From the NCBI RefSeq assembly GCF_000152725.1, contig NZ_CH724131.1, positions 1,351,856 through 1,415,855 on the forward strand: a stretch of 64,000 bases of DNA, read 5' to 3'. A model generated the notes under the pieces. That model ran no database searches. It saw only the letters and a list, made by a program, of their open reading frames with translations, and was not told the origin of the DNA. The first letter of the stretch is position 1. The number at the start of each line of letters is the position of its first letter. Below, one piece after another: positions 1-9,102 of this stretch. Made by a program: the position numbers and the translations under genes. This stretch comes from Pseudooceanicola batsensis HTCC2597 (GTDB lineage Bacteria > Pseudomonadota > Alphaproteobacteria > Rhodobacterales > Rhodobacteraceae).

Positions 1-264
1 CTCGCCGTGTCCCAGCTGCATGTCCTGCCCCGAGAGCACCATCGTCTGTCCTCCCATCTGCCGCACGCCCACGTCGAAGGAGACGCGGGTCCGGGTCGAG
101 GGCTTCTCGAAGATCAGCGCCACCATCCGCCCCGCCAGCGGCTGTTCGTCGTCCGGTGCGCCGCGGCTGCGGCCGGCGCGGGCCTCCTTCATCGACCGGG
201 CCTGGTCGATCATCTGCCGCAGCGCGGCCCGCTCGGTGGTGTGGATGTCCAGGAAATGATTCAT
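1..264 (-). CDS. argF: Ornithine carbamoyltransferase, N-terminal part (cut by window edge)
   Basis: The first 88 residues of ornithine carbamoyltransferase are visible, and the 3' part lies beyond the start of the window. The enzyme transfers the carbamoyl group from carbamoyl phosphate to ornithine to give citrulline in cytoplasmic arginine synthesis. The carbamoyl-phosphate-binding motif STRTR is present at about residues 56-60, within [15 protein letters not shown], followed by GGQTMVLS, which is typical of this family rather than of aspartate carbamoyltransferase. The ATG at 262-264 opens with [10 protein letters not shown]. It lies downstream of argD on the same strand, separated by about 480 bases without a convincing gene, which fits an argD-argF cluster. 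Confidence 0.9.
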   Translation of the reverse strand, partial: MNHFLDIHTTERAALRQMIDQARSMKEARAGRSRGAPDDEQPLAGRMVALIFEKPSTRTRVSFDVGVRQMGGQTMVLSGQDMQLGHGE

Positions 265-290
265 CGGCTGGTCCTTTGGCGGAGCGGGGA

Positions 291-362
291 AAGGGGCTCT
301 GCCCCTTCACGGCAATTCGGGGAATTGCCGCTCACCCCGGGATATTTTCATCAAGAAGAAGA
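291..362 (+). repeat. Dispersed double-hairpin repeat, copy 1
   Basis: Two adjacent perfect hairpins are followed by a conserved tail: an AGGGGC/GCCCCT stem at 291-307, a GGCAATTC/GAATTGCC stem at 311-329, then CACCCCGGGATATTTTCATC and an AAGAAG run. The same arrangement occurs in reverse orientation at 2146-2213. Tails with GGGATATTT and AAGAAG are common between genes in Rhodobacterales genomes. The rest of the 265-746 interval is GC-rich and shows no gene I can support. Confidence 0.6.
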
Positions 363-746
363 TCAGGATCTTCGCGTCACCCGTTCGGCATGAAACCCGT
401 CGTCATCGCGCCCGCGGCCGCTGGAGGGAACCCGGCGCGGCCGCAAGAGACGGTCGCGCGGGCAGGTCGCCGGGTCAGGAGCCGGTCAGGACAGGTGCGG
501 TCGCCGCCCCCGGCCCCCCGCCGAGACGCGGGATCGCCGACGGAGAAGCGGAAACATCGGCCGCCGCGCGGCTGGCGGGAGTGGCAGGCCGCGTCACGGG
601 CCGGCCGGTCCGCACAGCGACCGGTCGTACTGCCGAGCGCCGCGGCTTCTCGGTCGGGAGCCCCCCGCCACGCCCGGAGATGGGGGCCGACCGGCGCGCC
701 CCGCTGCGTCGGCACGGCCTCCGGTGCTCGCGGCCTCGGCGTCATC

Positions 747-1925
747 TCAGCCATGTCCGGCCACCCGCTTCGCCACACGATCCAGCCGGTCCGCCGCCTC
801 GGCGATCTCGTCGTCGCCGAGCGTCAGCGCCGGCAGCAGCCGGATCACGTTGTCGGCCGCCGGCACGGTGATCAGCTGCTCCTCGTAGCCCGCCTTGACG
901 ACGTCGCCGTTGGCCGGCCTGCATTTGAGCCCGAGCATGAAGCCCGTCCCCCGGACCTCCTCGAAGACCTCCGGGTTCCCGGCCACCAGCCCTTCCAGCT
1001 TCTGGCGGAAGAGCGCCCCCTTGCGGCGCACCTCCTCCAGGAACCCCGGCGCGGTGATCGCCTCCACCACCGCCAGCCCCACGGCGCAGCCCAACGGATT
1101 GCCGCCATAGGTCGAGCCATGGGTGCCCGCCGTCATGCCCGACGCCGCCGCGCCGGTCGCCAGCACCGCGCCGAGCGGAAAGCCTCCGCCGATGCCCTTG
1201 GCCACCAGCATGATATCCGGCGCCACCCCGGCCCATTCATGCGCGAAGAGCCGACCGGTCCGGCCCATGCCGCTCTGGATCTCGTCGGCCATGAGCAGCG
1301 CGCCGCTCTCGTCGCAGAGCGCCCGGAGTTTCTTGAGCACCGTATCCGGAGCCACGTTGATGCCGCCCTCGCCCTGCACGGGCTCGATCAGGATGGCGGC
1401 GGTCCGCTCGCTGACGGCGGCCTCGAGCGCCTCCATGTCGCCCCAGGGCACCTGGACGAAGCCGGGCAGCAGCGGCCCGAACCCCTTGACCATCTTCTCG
1501 GTCCCGACGGCGGCGATCGCGGCCGAGGACCGGCCGTGGAAGGCCCCCGAGAAGGTGATGATCTCGACCCGGTCGGGCTCGCCCCTCTCGTAGTGATACT
1601 TGCGCGCCATCTTGACGCCCAGTTCCATGCTCTCGGTGCCGGAATTGGTGAAGAAGACCGTATCGGCGAAGGTCGCCGCCACCAGCCGGTCGGCCAGCGC
1701 CTGCTGCTGCGGGATCTCGTAGAGGTTCGACACGTGCCACAGTTTCTGCGCCTGGTCGGTCAGCGCCTGCACGATCGCCGGATGGGCATGGCCGAGAGCG
1801 GCCACCGCGATGCCCGAGCCCAGATCGAGAAAGCGGCGCCCGTCCTCCTCGATCAGCCACGAGCCTTCGCCCTTCACGAAGTGAAGCGGCGCACGGGAAT
1901 AGGTCGGCAGAACGGACGGGATCAT
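747..1925 (-). CDS. argD: Acetylornithine aminotransferase
   Basis: A 392-residue class III PLP-dependent aminotransferase that converts N-acetylglutamate semialdehyde to N-acetylornithine with glutamate as amino donor, in arginine synthesis; many relatives also serve succinyldiaminopimelate in lysine synthesis. Visible hallmarks are FFTNSGTESME (residues 91-101), EPVQGEGG (181-188), the cofactor-binding Asp in MADEIQ (214) and the PLP Schiff-base lysine in VAKGIGGGFPLGA (K243), then HGSTYGGNPL. Length is normal for the family. It begins MIPSVLPTY with ATG at 1923-1925 and is followed on the same strand by argF. Other class III aminotransferases are possible, but the argF neighbour supports ArgD. 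Confidence 0.93.
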   Translation of the reverse strand: MIPSVLPTYSRAPLHFVKGEGSWLIEEDGRRFLDLGSGIAVAALGHAHPAIVQALTDQAQKLWHVSNLYEIPQQQALADRLVAATFADTVFFTNSGTESMELGVKMARKYHYERGEPDRVEIITFSGAFHGRSSAAIAAVGTEKMVKGFGPLLPGFVQVPWGDMEALEAAVSERTAAILIEPVQGEGGINVAPDTVLKKLRALCDESGALLMADEIQSGMGRTGRLFAHEWAGVAPDIMLVAKGIGGGFPLGAVLATGAAASGMTAGTHGSTYGGNPLGCAVGLAVVEAITAPGFLEEVRRKGALFRQKLEGLVAGNPEVFEEVRGTGFMLGLKCRPANGDVVKAGYEEQLITVPAADNVIRLLPALTLGDDEIAEAADRLDRVAKRVAGHG

Positions 1926-2145
1926 CGCGTCATCCTCTGGTCAAAAGAGCCTTGAGGAAGCATATCCTCGAAAGCAAAGTCAATATTTTCAGGGTGGAAT
2001 GCGCCGGGCGTGGCGCGGACAGGCAGGCGGGACGTCAGGCGCGGGTGCGTCGGCGTCGGATCGCTGGGATATGGGACAGACCTGTCATGCCCCGCTCATA
2101 CAGCCCGCCGCCCGCACCGCCAAGCGGAAATCGCGCCGCCGCCCC

Positions 2146-2213
2146 CTTCTTTGGTCCGGCAAGTATCCTGGGGTGAATTGGCGCCGCAGGCGCCGAGAGG
2201 GGCAAAGCCCCTC
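2146..2213 (-). repeat. Dispersed double-hairpin repeat, copy 2, overlapping a stop codon
   Basis: Read on the minus strand, this is a GAGGGGC/GCCCCTC hairpin (2197-2213), a GGCGCC-rich hairpin, then CACCCCAGGATACTT and a terminal AAGAAG. It is the same architecture as 291-362. The first hairpin overlaps the stop codon of the MORN-repeat gene, so it may also act as its terminator. The remaining 1926-2145 stretch holds the argD promoter side and no supported gene. Confidence 0.55.
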
Positions 2214-3666
2214 ATTCCGTCGCCGTCGCCGACGCCTCGTCCTCGCCGGAGGTCGTCTCGCCCTCTTCGGCCTTCAGCGCGCCGTTGATCCAGCGACCGC
2301 TCTCCTCCTCGCCCGAGGCGTAGCGCATCGTGCCCTGCCCCTGGCGGCGGCCATCCTCGAAGAAGCCCTCGTAGACATCGCCGTTGGCATAGGTGGCGAC
2401 GCCCTGGCCGGTGATCGCGCCTTCCTCCCAGCCGCCGGTATAGGTGAACCCGTCCGCCATGGTGATCGTGCCCTGCCCGTGGCGCTGGCCGTCGACGAAG
2501 TCGCCCTCGTAGACCGTGCCGTCGGCATAGGTGGCCGTGCCCCGGCCCTCGCGCTCGCCCTCGACCCACTCGCCCTCGTAGCGATAGCCGTCGGGATAGG
2601 TCATGACCCCCTGGCCGTGGTTCTGCGCATTGCGGAATTCGCCCTCGTAGGTCAGCCCGCTGGGATAGGTCGCGACGCCCTGCCCGTGGATCACCCCGTC
2701 CTGCCACTCGCCCTCGTAGGTCGCGCCGTCGGGATAGGTGATCCTGCCGATACCGTTGGCGAGGTCGTCGCGGAACGCGCCCTCGTAGACCGAGCCGTCG
2801 GGATAGGTCACGCGGCCCGTTCCCTCGATCTTGCCGTTCACCCACTGGCCGGCATAGACATAGCCGTCGGCCCCGGTGAACCGGCCCTCGCCGTGGCGCA
2901 GGTCGTTCTCGAATTCGCCCTCGTAGACGTCGCCGTTGGCATAGGTGACCTTGCCGCGCCCCTCGCGCTTGCCCTCGACCAGCGCGCCCTCGTAGACATC
3001 GCCGTTGGGCTGCGTCAGCGTGCCGACCCCGTCGATCTGGCCGTTCTTCCAGGTGCCCTCGTAGATCAGCCCGTCGGGCATGGTCAGCCGCCCCTGCCCC
3101 TCGCGCGCGCCGCGCACGATCTCGCCCACGTAGACCGCGCCGTCGGGATAGGTGATCGTGCCCTCGCCCTCCTTGACGCCATTGACCCAGTCGCCGTCGT
3201 AGACATAGCCGCCGGGCGCCGTCATCACCCCCTGACCGTGGTGCATGGCGTTGCGGAACTGACCTTCGTAGGTCGTGCCGTTGGCATAGTTGGCGATGCC
3301 CTGGCCGTTGATCTTGCCTTCCTCCCAGTCGCCCTCGTAGGTGCCGCCGTCCGAAAACACGATCTTGCCGACGCCATGCGGCTTGCCCTTGGCGAATTCC
3401 CCCTCGTAGACCGAACCGTTCGGGAACCTGGCGGTACCGCGACCGCGGATCTCGCCCTCGACCCAGTCGCCGGAATATTCATACCCGTTGGGCAGGGTGT
3501 AGGTGCCGGTCCCGTGCTGCAGCCCGTCCTTGAAGGTGCCCTCGTAGACCCCGCCGTCGTCGTACTGCTTGGTCTGCACCGCACCGTCCTGCGCGGCGGC
3601 CGGCGACGCCAGTCCCGCCGCGAGGGCGGCGCTGCAAAGAAGGGTGGTCAGATGTCTGCGTGGCAT
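2212..3666 (-). CDS. Exported MORN-repeat protein
   Basis: A 484-residue protein with a cleavable signal peptide (MPRRHLTTLLCSAALAAG, ending ASPAAAQ) followed by about 18 tandem 23-residue MORN repeats of the form DGxxYEGEWxxGxxxGxGxxTYP, covering almost the whole mature chain, and an acidic Glu/Ser/Thr tail. MORN repeats form elongated beta-sheet ribbons; in eukaryotes they bind lipids or act as scaffolds, but the bacterial role is not settled. I chose ATG 3664-3666 because the signal peptide begins there. The upstream in-frame extension to 3759 has no signal-like character. It is monocistronic, divergent from nadE, and ends in a hairpin repeat. No enzyme domain is present. Confidence 0.85.
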   Translation of the reverse strand: MPRRHLTTLLCSAALAAGLASPAAAQDGAVQTKQYDDGGVYEGTFKDGLQHGTGTYTLPNGYEYSGDWVEGEIRGRGTARFPNGSVYEGEFAKGKPHGVGKIVFSDGGTYEGDWEEGKINGQGIANYANGTTYEGQFRNAMHHGQGVMTAPGGYVYDGDWVNGVKEGEGTITYPDGAVYVGEIVRGAREGQGRLTMPDGLIYEGTWKNGQIDGVGTLTQPNGDVYEGALVEGKREGRGKVTYANGDVYEGEFENDLRHGEGRFTGADGYVYAGQWVNGKIEGTGRVTYPDGSVYEGAFRDDLANGIGRITYPDGATYEGEWQDGVIHGQGVATYPSGLTYEGEFRNAQNHGQGVMTYPDGYRYEGEWVEGEREGRGTATYADGTVYEGDFVDGQRHGQGTITMADGFTYTGGWEEGAITGQGVATYANGDVYEGFFEDGRRQGQGTMRYASGEEESGRWINGALKAEEGETTSGEDEASATATE

Positions 3667-3821
3667 GGTCCCTGCTCTCCCGGGTCTCCGGCCGTCCTGC
3701 GGGCCGGACCGATCAAAACCTAGTCGGCGGACCGCATCGCCGCAATGCCTTTTGGCCAAATCACCTTTTCCTCACGCACACGTGCCGGTAATCAGGCCCG
3801 AGACATGAACGAGAGGCCGAC

Positions 3822-5480
3822 ATGACCGACAGGTTCCGCATCACGCTGTGCCAGCTCAATCCCACGGTCGGGGACATAGCGGGCAATGCTGCACTGGCCC
3901 GGCAGGCATGGGAGACGGGCAAGGCCGCCGGCGCCGACCTCGTCGCCCTGCCCGAGATGTTCGTCACCGGCTACCAGACCCAGGACCTGGTCGGGAAACC
4001 GGTCTTCCACCAGGCGGCCCTCGCCGCGATCGAGACGCTGGCGGCGGACTGCGCCGACGGCCCCGCCCTCGCCATCGGCGGCCCCGCGCTCGAGGGGGCG
4101 AGCCTCTTCAACGGCTATCACATCCTGTCGGGCGGGCGCGTGATCTCTCGCATCCTCAAGCACAACCTGCCGAACGAGACCGTCTTCGACGAGGTGCGGC
4201 TCTATGGCAGCGCCGCCCCCGCCGGGCCCTATTCCATCGGCGGCGTCCGCATCGGCTCGCCCATCTGCGAGGACGCCTGGCACTCCGAGGTGCCCGAGAC
4301 CCTGGCCGAGACGGGGGCCGAGATCCTGCTGGTGCCGAACGGCTCGCCCTATTACCGGGGCAAGATGGAGACGCGCTACAACCACATGGTCGCCCGTGTG
4401 GTCGAGACCGGCCTGCCGCTGATCTACCTCAACATGACCGGCGGCCAGGACGACCAGGTCTTCGACGGCGGCAGCTTCGGGCTGAACCCCGGCGGCCGGA
4501 TGGCCTTTCACATGCCGGTCTTCGACCAGCAGATCACCCATGTCGACCTGACCCGCACCCCCGAGGGCTGGCGCATCGACGAGGGCGAAAAGGCCGCGAT
4601 GCCGGACGAATGGGAACAGGATTACCGCTGCATGGTCGAGGCCCTGCGCGACTATTGCCGAAAGACCGGTTTCGGCAAGGTGCTGCTGGGCCTTTCGGGC
4701 GGGATCGACAGCGCCATCGTGGCCACTATCGCCGCCGACGCGCTCGGGCCGGAGAACGTGCGCTGCGTGATGCTGCCCTCGGAATACACCTCCGATCATT
4801 CGCTCGAGGACGCCCGGGCCGTGGCCAGGGCGCTCGGCTGCCGGTACCACGATCTTCCCATCTCGCAGGGGCGTCAGGCCATCACCGAAACCCTCGCCCC
4901 GCTCTTCGAGGGCACCGACCCTGACGTGACGGAAGAGAATATCCAGTCCCGCCTGCGCGGCCTGCTGCTGATGGCGCTGTCGAACAAGTTCGGGGAAATG
5001 CTGCTGACCACCGGCAACAAGTCCGAGGTCGCGGTCGGCTATGCCACGATCTACGGCGACATGGCGGGCGGCTACAACCCGATCAAGGACCTCTACAAGA
5101 CCCGCGTCTTCGAACAGTGCCGTTGGCGCAACGCCAATCACCGCGACTGGATGATGGGCCCGCCCGGAGAGGTCATCCCCGACCGCATCATCACCAAGCC
5201 CCCCTCGGCCGAACTGCGCGCGGATCAGAAGGACAGCGACAGCCTGCCCGACTACCCCGTGCTCGACGCGATCCTGAACATCCTTGTCGACCTCGACGGC
5301 TCGGTCGCCGATTGCGTCGCGGCGGGATACCGCAGGGAGGACGCCAAGCAGGTCGAGCGCCTGATCTACCTCAGCGAATACAAGCGCTTCCAGTCCGCCC
5401 CCGGGACGCGCCTGACGAAACACGCCTTCTGGCTCGACCGCCGCTACCCGATCGTCAACCGCTGGCGCGACCCCGGCTGA
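3822..5480 (+). CDS. nadE: Glutamine-dependent NAD(+) synthetase
   Basis: A 552-residue two-domain enzyme that makes NAD from nicotinic acid adenine dinucleotide, ATP and glutamine. The N-terminal nitrilase-type glutaminase domain has the catalytic triad visible as Glu45 (ALPEMFVTGY), Lys113 (ILKHNLPNE) and Cys149 (GSPICEDAWH). The C-terminal synthetase domain starts near residue 270 and carries the ATP pyrophosphatase motif SGGIDS at 292-297 and a TTGNKSE segment. Length matches the bacterial glutamine-hydrolysing class of about 540-560 residues. The start codon follows the GAGGCCGAC stretch. It is divergent from the MORN gene and followed by palindromic repeats. Confidence 0.95.
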   Translation: MTDRFRITLCQLNPTVGDIAGNAALARQAWETGKAAGADLVALPEMFVTGYQTQDLVGKPVFHQAALAAIETLAADCADGPALAIGGPALEGASLFNGYHILSGGRVISRILKHNLPNETVFDEVRLYGSAAPAGPYSIGGVRIGSPICEDAWHSEVPETLAETGAEILLVPNGSPYYRGKMETRYNHMVARVVETGLPLIYLNMTGGQDDQVFDGGSFGLNPGGRMAFHMPVFDQQITHVDLTRTPEGWRIDEGEKAAMPDEWEQDYRCMVEALRDYCRKTGFGKVLLGLSGGIDSAIVATIAADALGPENVRCVMLPSEYTSDHSLEDARAVARALGCRYHDLPISQGRQAITETLAPLFEGTDPDVTEENIQSRLRGLLLMALSNKFGEMLLTTGNKSEVAVGYATIYGDMAGGYNPIKDLYKTRVFEQCRWRNANHRDWMMGPPGEVIPDRIITKPPSAELRADQKDSDSLPDYPVLDAILNILVDLDGSVADCVAAGYRREDAKQVERLIYLSEYKRFQSAPGTRLTKHAFWLDRRYPIVNRWRDPG

Positions 5481-5515
5481 TGGCCGCCCTTCGCTCCGCC
5501 ATGGCCGGACGCGCC

Positions 5516-5591
5516 TCATCCCCGGCCCCGACCGGGGATCTCCCGCCACCCCGCACCACCGTCATCCCCGGCTCCGACCGGGGATCTCCCG
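5516..5591. repeat. Tandem pair of about 30-bp palindromic repeats
   Basis: Two copies (5516-5545 and 5562-5591) read TCATCCCCGGCyCCGACCGG followed by GGATCTCCCG. Each is a near-palindrome able to form a CCCCGG/CCGGGG stem. A partial inverted copy follows near 5625-5650, and a further inverted copy lies at 8322-8350. The position between nadE and the next gene fits intergenic REP-like elements. The rest of 5481-5672 contains nothing else recognisable. Confidence 0.65.
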
Positions 5592-5672
5592 GCCGCCGGC
5601 GCGCCTCTCGGCCGGAGATCCCCGGGGCGAGCCCGAGGATGTCGCGCCGCGTCGATACCGGGGTCCGCTGAC

Positions 5673-6158
5673 ATGCCGCGCCTGCTGATCGTCTACCATT
5701 CTAGAACCGGCGGTTCGCGCCAGATGGCCGAAGCCGCCCATGCCGCCGCGCGGGCGGAATGCGACACCACCCGGCGCACCGCCGCCGCGGCCGGCCCCGA
5801 GGATCTTCTGTCGCACGACGGCTACCTTTTCTGTGCGCCGGAAAACCTCGCCGCCATTGCCGGTGTGATGAAGGACTTCTTCGACCGCTGCTATTACCCC
5901 GTTCTCGGCCGGATCGAGGGGCGGCCCTATGCCCAGATGGTCTGCGCCGGGTCGGATGGCGAAAACGCCGCGCGCCAGACCGCCCGCATCGCGCAGGGAT
6001 GGCGGCTGAAACAGGTGCAGGACGCCCTGATCGTCTGCACCCACGCCCAGACCCCCGAGCAGATACTCGCCGAAAAGGTCATTCCCGAGACCGAGCTGGA
6101 GCGCTGTCGCGAGATCGGCGCGGCGATGGCGGCCGGGCTCGCCATGGGGGCGTTCTGA
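5673..6158 (+). CDS. Flavodoxin-like / NADPH-dependent FMN reductase family protein
   Basis: A 161-residue protein with a flavodoxin-type fold. The N-terminus MPRLLIVYHSRTGGSRQMA gives the FMN phosphate-binding loop SRTGGS right after the first beta strand, and FCAPENLAAIAGVMKDFFDR resembles the second flavin-contacting loop of small FMN reductases. It probably binds FMN and acts as a cytoplasmic electron carrier or quinone/FMN reductase; the substrate cannot be told. Start ATG 5673 directly precedes the first strand. It sits between palindromic repeats and a convergent metallopeptidase gene. Confidence 0.75.
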   Translation: MPRLLIVYHSRTGGSRQMAEAAHAAARAECDTTRRTAAAAGPEDLLSHDGYLFCAPENLAAIAGVMKDFFDRCYYPVLGRIEGRPYAQMVCAGSDGENAARQTARIAQGWRLKQVQDALIVCTHAQTPEQILAEKVIPETELERCREIGAAMAAGLAMGAF

Positions 6159-6221
6159 TCCGGCGTCCTCAACCCCGTCGAGAGTGCCGCCCATTGGCCC
6201 GATCGTGCCTGACCGGGATGC

Positions 6222-6653
6222 TCATTCCCACCACGGGTCGATCTCTGCGATGGCGGCGTCCGACCAGCCGAAGTGGTGGGCGAATTCGTGCACCGTCACG
6301 TGGGTGATCAGGTCGTCGAGCGCGACATCGCCCCGGTCGCGCCATTCGTGCAGGATCGCCGCGCGGAACAGCCAGACCGTGTCGGGCTGCTCGACGATGT
6401 CCCATGTGGACTTCTCCGTGACCGGGATCCCTTCGTAGAGCCCGGTAAGGTCCAGCGGATCGGCCATCCCCAGATCGTTCAGCATTTCAGGCTCGGCCTG
6501 TTCGGCCACGATGATCCGCACCTCCTGCGCGGCCGGGCGGAAGGCCGCCGGAAAGCCGTCGACGGCGCGTCGCGCGACGGTGAGGAAGTACTCGGCAGAG
6601 TGATCGGCACCGGCAGCGTCGCGAGGGGGCCGGCCTGAGGGAATGGCGCACAT
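6222..6653 (-). CDS. Zincin-like metallopeptidase family protein
   Basis: A 143-residue protein of the small bacterial zincin family (Pfam PF06262-like). The zinc-binding HExxH motif is visible as HEFAHH in TVHEFAHHFGWSDAAI near the C-terminus. Upstream blocks typical of the family include LGMADPLDLTGLYEGIPVTE and WRDRGDVALDDLITHV. No signal peptide is visible, so it is probably cytoplasmic; its substrate is unknown. I chose ATG 6651-6653 (MCAIPSGR). The longer open frame upstream overlaps the response regulator gene and is not protein-like. Confidence 0.75.
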   Translation of the reverse strand: MCAIPSGRPPRDAAGADHSAEYFLTVARRAVDGFPAAFRPAAQEVRIIVAEQAEPEMLNDLGMADPLDLTGLYEGIPVTEKSTWDIVEQPDTVWLFRAAILHEWRDRGDVALDDLITHVTVHEFAHHFGWSDAAIAEIDPWWE

Positions 6654-6733
6654 GCCAAGGCTATCGCACGCACCCGGACGGTCGGCAAGGGCGGCAACGG
6701 CGGCGGGATCGTCCGGCGCGAGAAACGGCACTG

Positions 6734-7450
6734 TCAGAGCGAGACGCGGCGGGCCGCCCGGTCGCGCAGCAGGCCCGTGACCCGTGCCACGCCGCCGCCC
6801 GTGTTGCGGCCCGATCGCTGGTCGGCGCGCAGCGCGTCCACCGCGTCGAGCAGGACGGTATCCCGCGCCGCGCGGGCCACACCGCGCAGGAACTGCGTCA
6901 CGTAGTGCACCGTCGGGGGGTCCGCCCCCTGCTCGAGCCGGTCGGCCATCGCCGCCATGTCGTCGCGGTAGGCCACGGCATCGGGTTCCACATCGTCGGG
7001 ATCGACCGGCCGGGGCCCAGCCGGCCGCCGGTCTTCCGGCACCTGGGTCAGGATCGCGTTCTGGAAGGCCGCCAGTTTCTGCACCGGCTTTTCCAGGAAG
7101 CCGACCGCGCCGGCGTCCAGCGCGGCCTCGCGCAGCGCGGCGTCGCCGGAGGTGGCCAGCAGCACGTCGACCCGGGGATTGGCCCGCCCCATCTCGGCGA
7201 TGAGGTCGAGGCCGGAGCCGTCCGGCAGTCCCAGATCGACGATCATCACCGTGGGCCGGTAGACCTGCAGGTGTCGCCGGGCCGAGCCGAGGCAGTCCGC
7301 CCGCCGGATACGCGCACCGGACCGGACGCACATGAGGCGCATCGCCTCGCTCGCGTAGCGGCTGTCCTCGACCACGAGGATGGTCATCCCCAGCAATGGC
7401 CGGGACGTCGTCGGGACGTTGTCGCGAAGTGTCGGTTCCTTGTCGTTCAT
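6734..7450 (-). CDS. Response regulator receiver-domain protein
   Basis: A 238-residue protein with an N-terminal CheY-like receiver domain after about 25 residues. Visible acidic-pocket and phosphorylation residues are ED in LVVEDSRYAS, the phosphoacceptor Asp in MIVDLGLPDGSG, and Lys in FLEKPV. The C-terminal about 100 residues (from PEDRRPAG) are alpha-helical and contain no recognisable DNA-binding or output domain. It was started at ATG 7448-7450 because a GGAAAGGAAAG ribosome-binding site precedes it, rather than 13 codons upstream. No cognate sensor kinase is adjacent, so the output is unknown. Confidence 0.8.
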   Translation of the reverse strand: MNDKEPTLRDNVPTTSRPLLGMTILVVEDSRYASEAMRLMCVRSGARIRRADCLGSARRHLQVYRPTVMIVDLGLPDGSGLDLIAEMGRANPRVDVLLATSGDAALREAALDAGAVGFLEKPVQKLAAFQNAILTQVPEDRRPAGPRPVDPDDVEPDAVAYRDDMAAMADRLEQGADPPTVHYVTQFLRGVARAARDTVLLDAVDALRADQRSGRNTGGGVARVTGLLRDRAARRVSL

Positions 7451-7614
7451 CGCACTTTCCTTTCCGGGACGTTCGTGCCCCTCGTGCATGACGCTACAGG
7501 CCCAATTCTGAAAAGCCCGTTAACGCGGCGTGCGGTGCCCCCGCGTCCCCCTGCCGCGCTTGCCTCGGCGACGCCGCGGCCCCATAACATCGCAAAGCCA
7601 GAGGAGACCCGCCC

Positions 7615-8018
<404 letters not shown>

Positions 8019-8019
<1 letters not shown>

Positions 8020-8303
8020 TGGGTCCGACCTCGGCCGTCGTGCTCTTTGCGGTGATCTGGTTCATGACGCTGCTGGTCGTCGTGCCGATCCGGCTGAAGA
8101 CCCAGCAGGACATGGGCAAGGTGACGCCCGGCACGCAATCGGGCGCGCCGGAGATCCATCACCTGCGGGCCAAGCTGTGGATCACCACCGGCATTTCCGT
8201 TGTGCTCTTCCTGATCATCGGCGGAATCATCGTCTCGGGCTGGTTCACCGTCGAGGACCTCGACTGGTTCGGCCGCATGGAGACGCCCTACCCCGACAAC
8301 TGA
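8019..8303 (+). CDS. DUF1467 family membrane protein
   Basis: A 94-residue protein with two predicted transmembrane helices (about residues 5-24, SAVVLFAVIWFMTLLVVVPI, and 53-75) and the short linker RLKTQQDMGKVTPGTQSGAP. This is the layout of the DUF1467 proteins found next to methylmalonyl-CoA epimerase in alphaproteobacteria. The function is unknown. The start overlaps the mce stop codon. A REP-like palindrome follows downstream. Confidence 0.8.
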
Positions 8304-8321
8304 CGTCCGGCGTGCGGTGAC

Positions 8322-8350
8322 CGGGAGATCCCCGGTCGGCGCCGGGGATG
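8322..8350. repeat. Inverted copy of the 30-bp palindromic repeat
   Basis: The reverse complement of this stretch matches the repeats at 5516-5545 and 5562-5591 with one or two differences. It lies in the convergent interval between the DUF1467 gene and the EI24-domain gene, an intergenic setting typical of REP-like elements. Confidence 0.6.
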
Positions 8351-8403
8351 CCGTTGTGTCGGATGACGGAGGTGCGGGAGGCGGCCGAGGCGGGCCAGCT
8401 GCG

Positions 8404-9102
8404 CTAGCGGGACAGCCGGTGATAGATATGCGTGAACGTGGCCGCGCCGATGATCGGGATCACAAGGTTCAGCAGCGGCACCGACAGCGGCATCGCCATC
8501 AGCGTTCCGGCCACCCAGATCGTCGGCATGTGCCTGCGGCGCAGCACCTGGGCCTGATCCCGCCCCACCCGGCGCGTCGCGGCCAGCGTGTAATATTCGC
8601 GTCCCAGCAGGAAACCGTTCATCCCCCAGAAGATGAAGAGCGCGAAGGGCGGAAAGATGGCGTAGAGCGCCAGCGCCAGCAGGTTCGCCAGGATGATCAC
8701 GCCGAGGAACCCCAGCGTGTCCAGCACCGCGTCGCCCAGCCCCGTGCGCCCGGCCGGCGGCAGATGCGGATAGTGCCGGTCCTCGACCGCCTCGGCCACG
8801 TCCTCGAGGAACATCGAGGTGATCGCCGAGGCCACGGGGACCATCAGGAAGACCGACAGGACGATCATCACCCCGACCGAGGACCAGGTGAGCAGGTCGT
8901 CCAGCCAGGTGACCTCGCCGATCAGGGGCAACGTCGCCTCTTCGCCGACCACCCATTGCAGGAGCCCCAGGAAGGCGGCATAGGCGCCGAAGAGCAGCGC
9001 GACGGTCAGCCCGACACCGAGCAGCAGCACGCGCCGGAACCGCCGGTCGCCGATCTGCCCGAGCGCCGCGAGGAAGGACGAGAGAATTACGCCGAGAGCC
9101 AC
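8404..9102 (-). CDS. EI24 (CysZ-like) domain membrane protein
   Basis: A roughly 232-residue polytopic membrane protein of the EI24/CysZ-like family. Hydrophobic segments are visible at VLLLGVGLTVALLFGAYAAF, VGVMIVLSVFLMVPVA, GVIILANLLALALYAIFP and the C-terminal LLNLVIPIIGAATFTHIYH. The family block FWGMNGFLLGREYYTLAATR is well conserved. CysZ itself is a sulfate permease, but many relatives have no proven role. No ATG is available; GTG 9100-9102 is the likely start, overlapping the nitroreductase stop by 16 bases, which suggests translational coupling. Confidence 0.7.
   Translation of the reverse strand: MALGVILSSFLAALGQIGDRRFRRVLLLGVGLTVALLFGAYAAFLGLLQWVVGEEATLPLIGEVTWLDDLLTWSSVGVMIVLSVFLMVPVASAITSMFLEDVAEAVEDRHYPHLPPAGRTGLGDAVLDTLGFLGVIILANLLALALYAIFPPFALFIFWGMNGFLLGREYYTLAATRRVGRDQAQVLRRRHMPTIWVAGTLMAMPLSVPLLNLVIPIIGAATFTHIYHRLSR

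Noticed and set aside
377..778. Open frame on the minus strand between argF and argD
   Set aside because: Its product is arginine- and proline-rich, overlaps the argD end and has no credible ribosome-binding site; typical of shadow frames in very GC-rich DNA.
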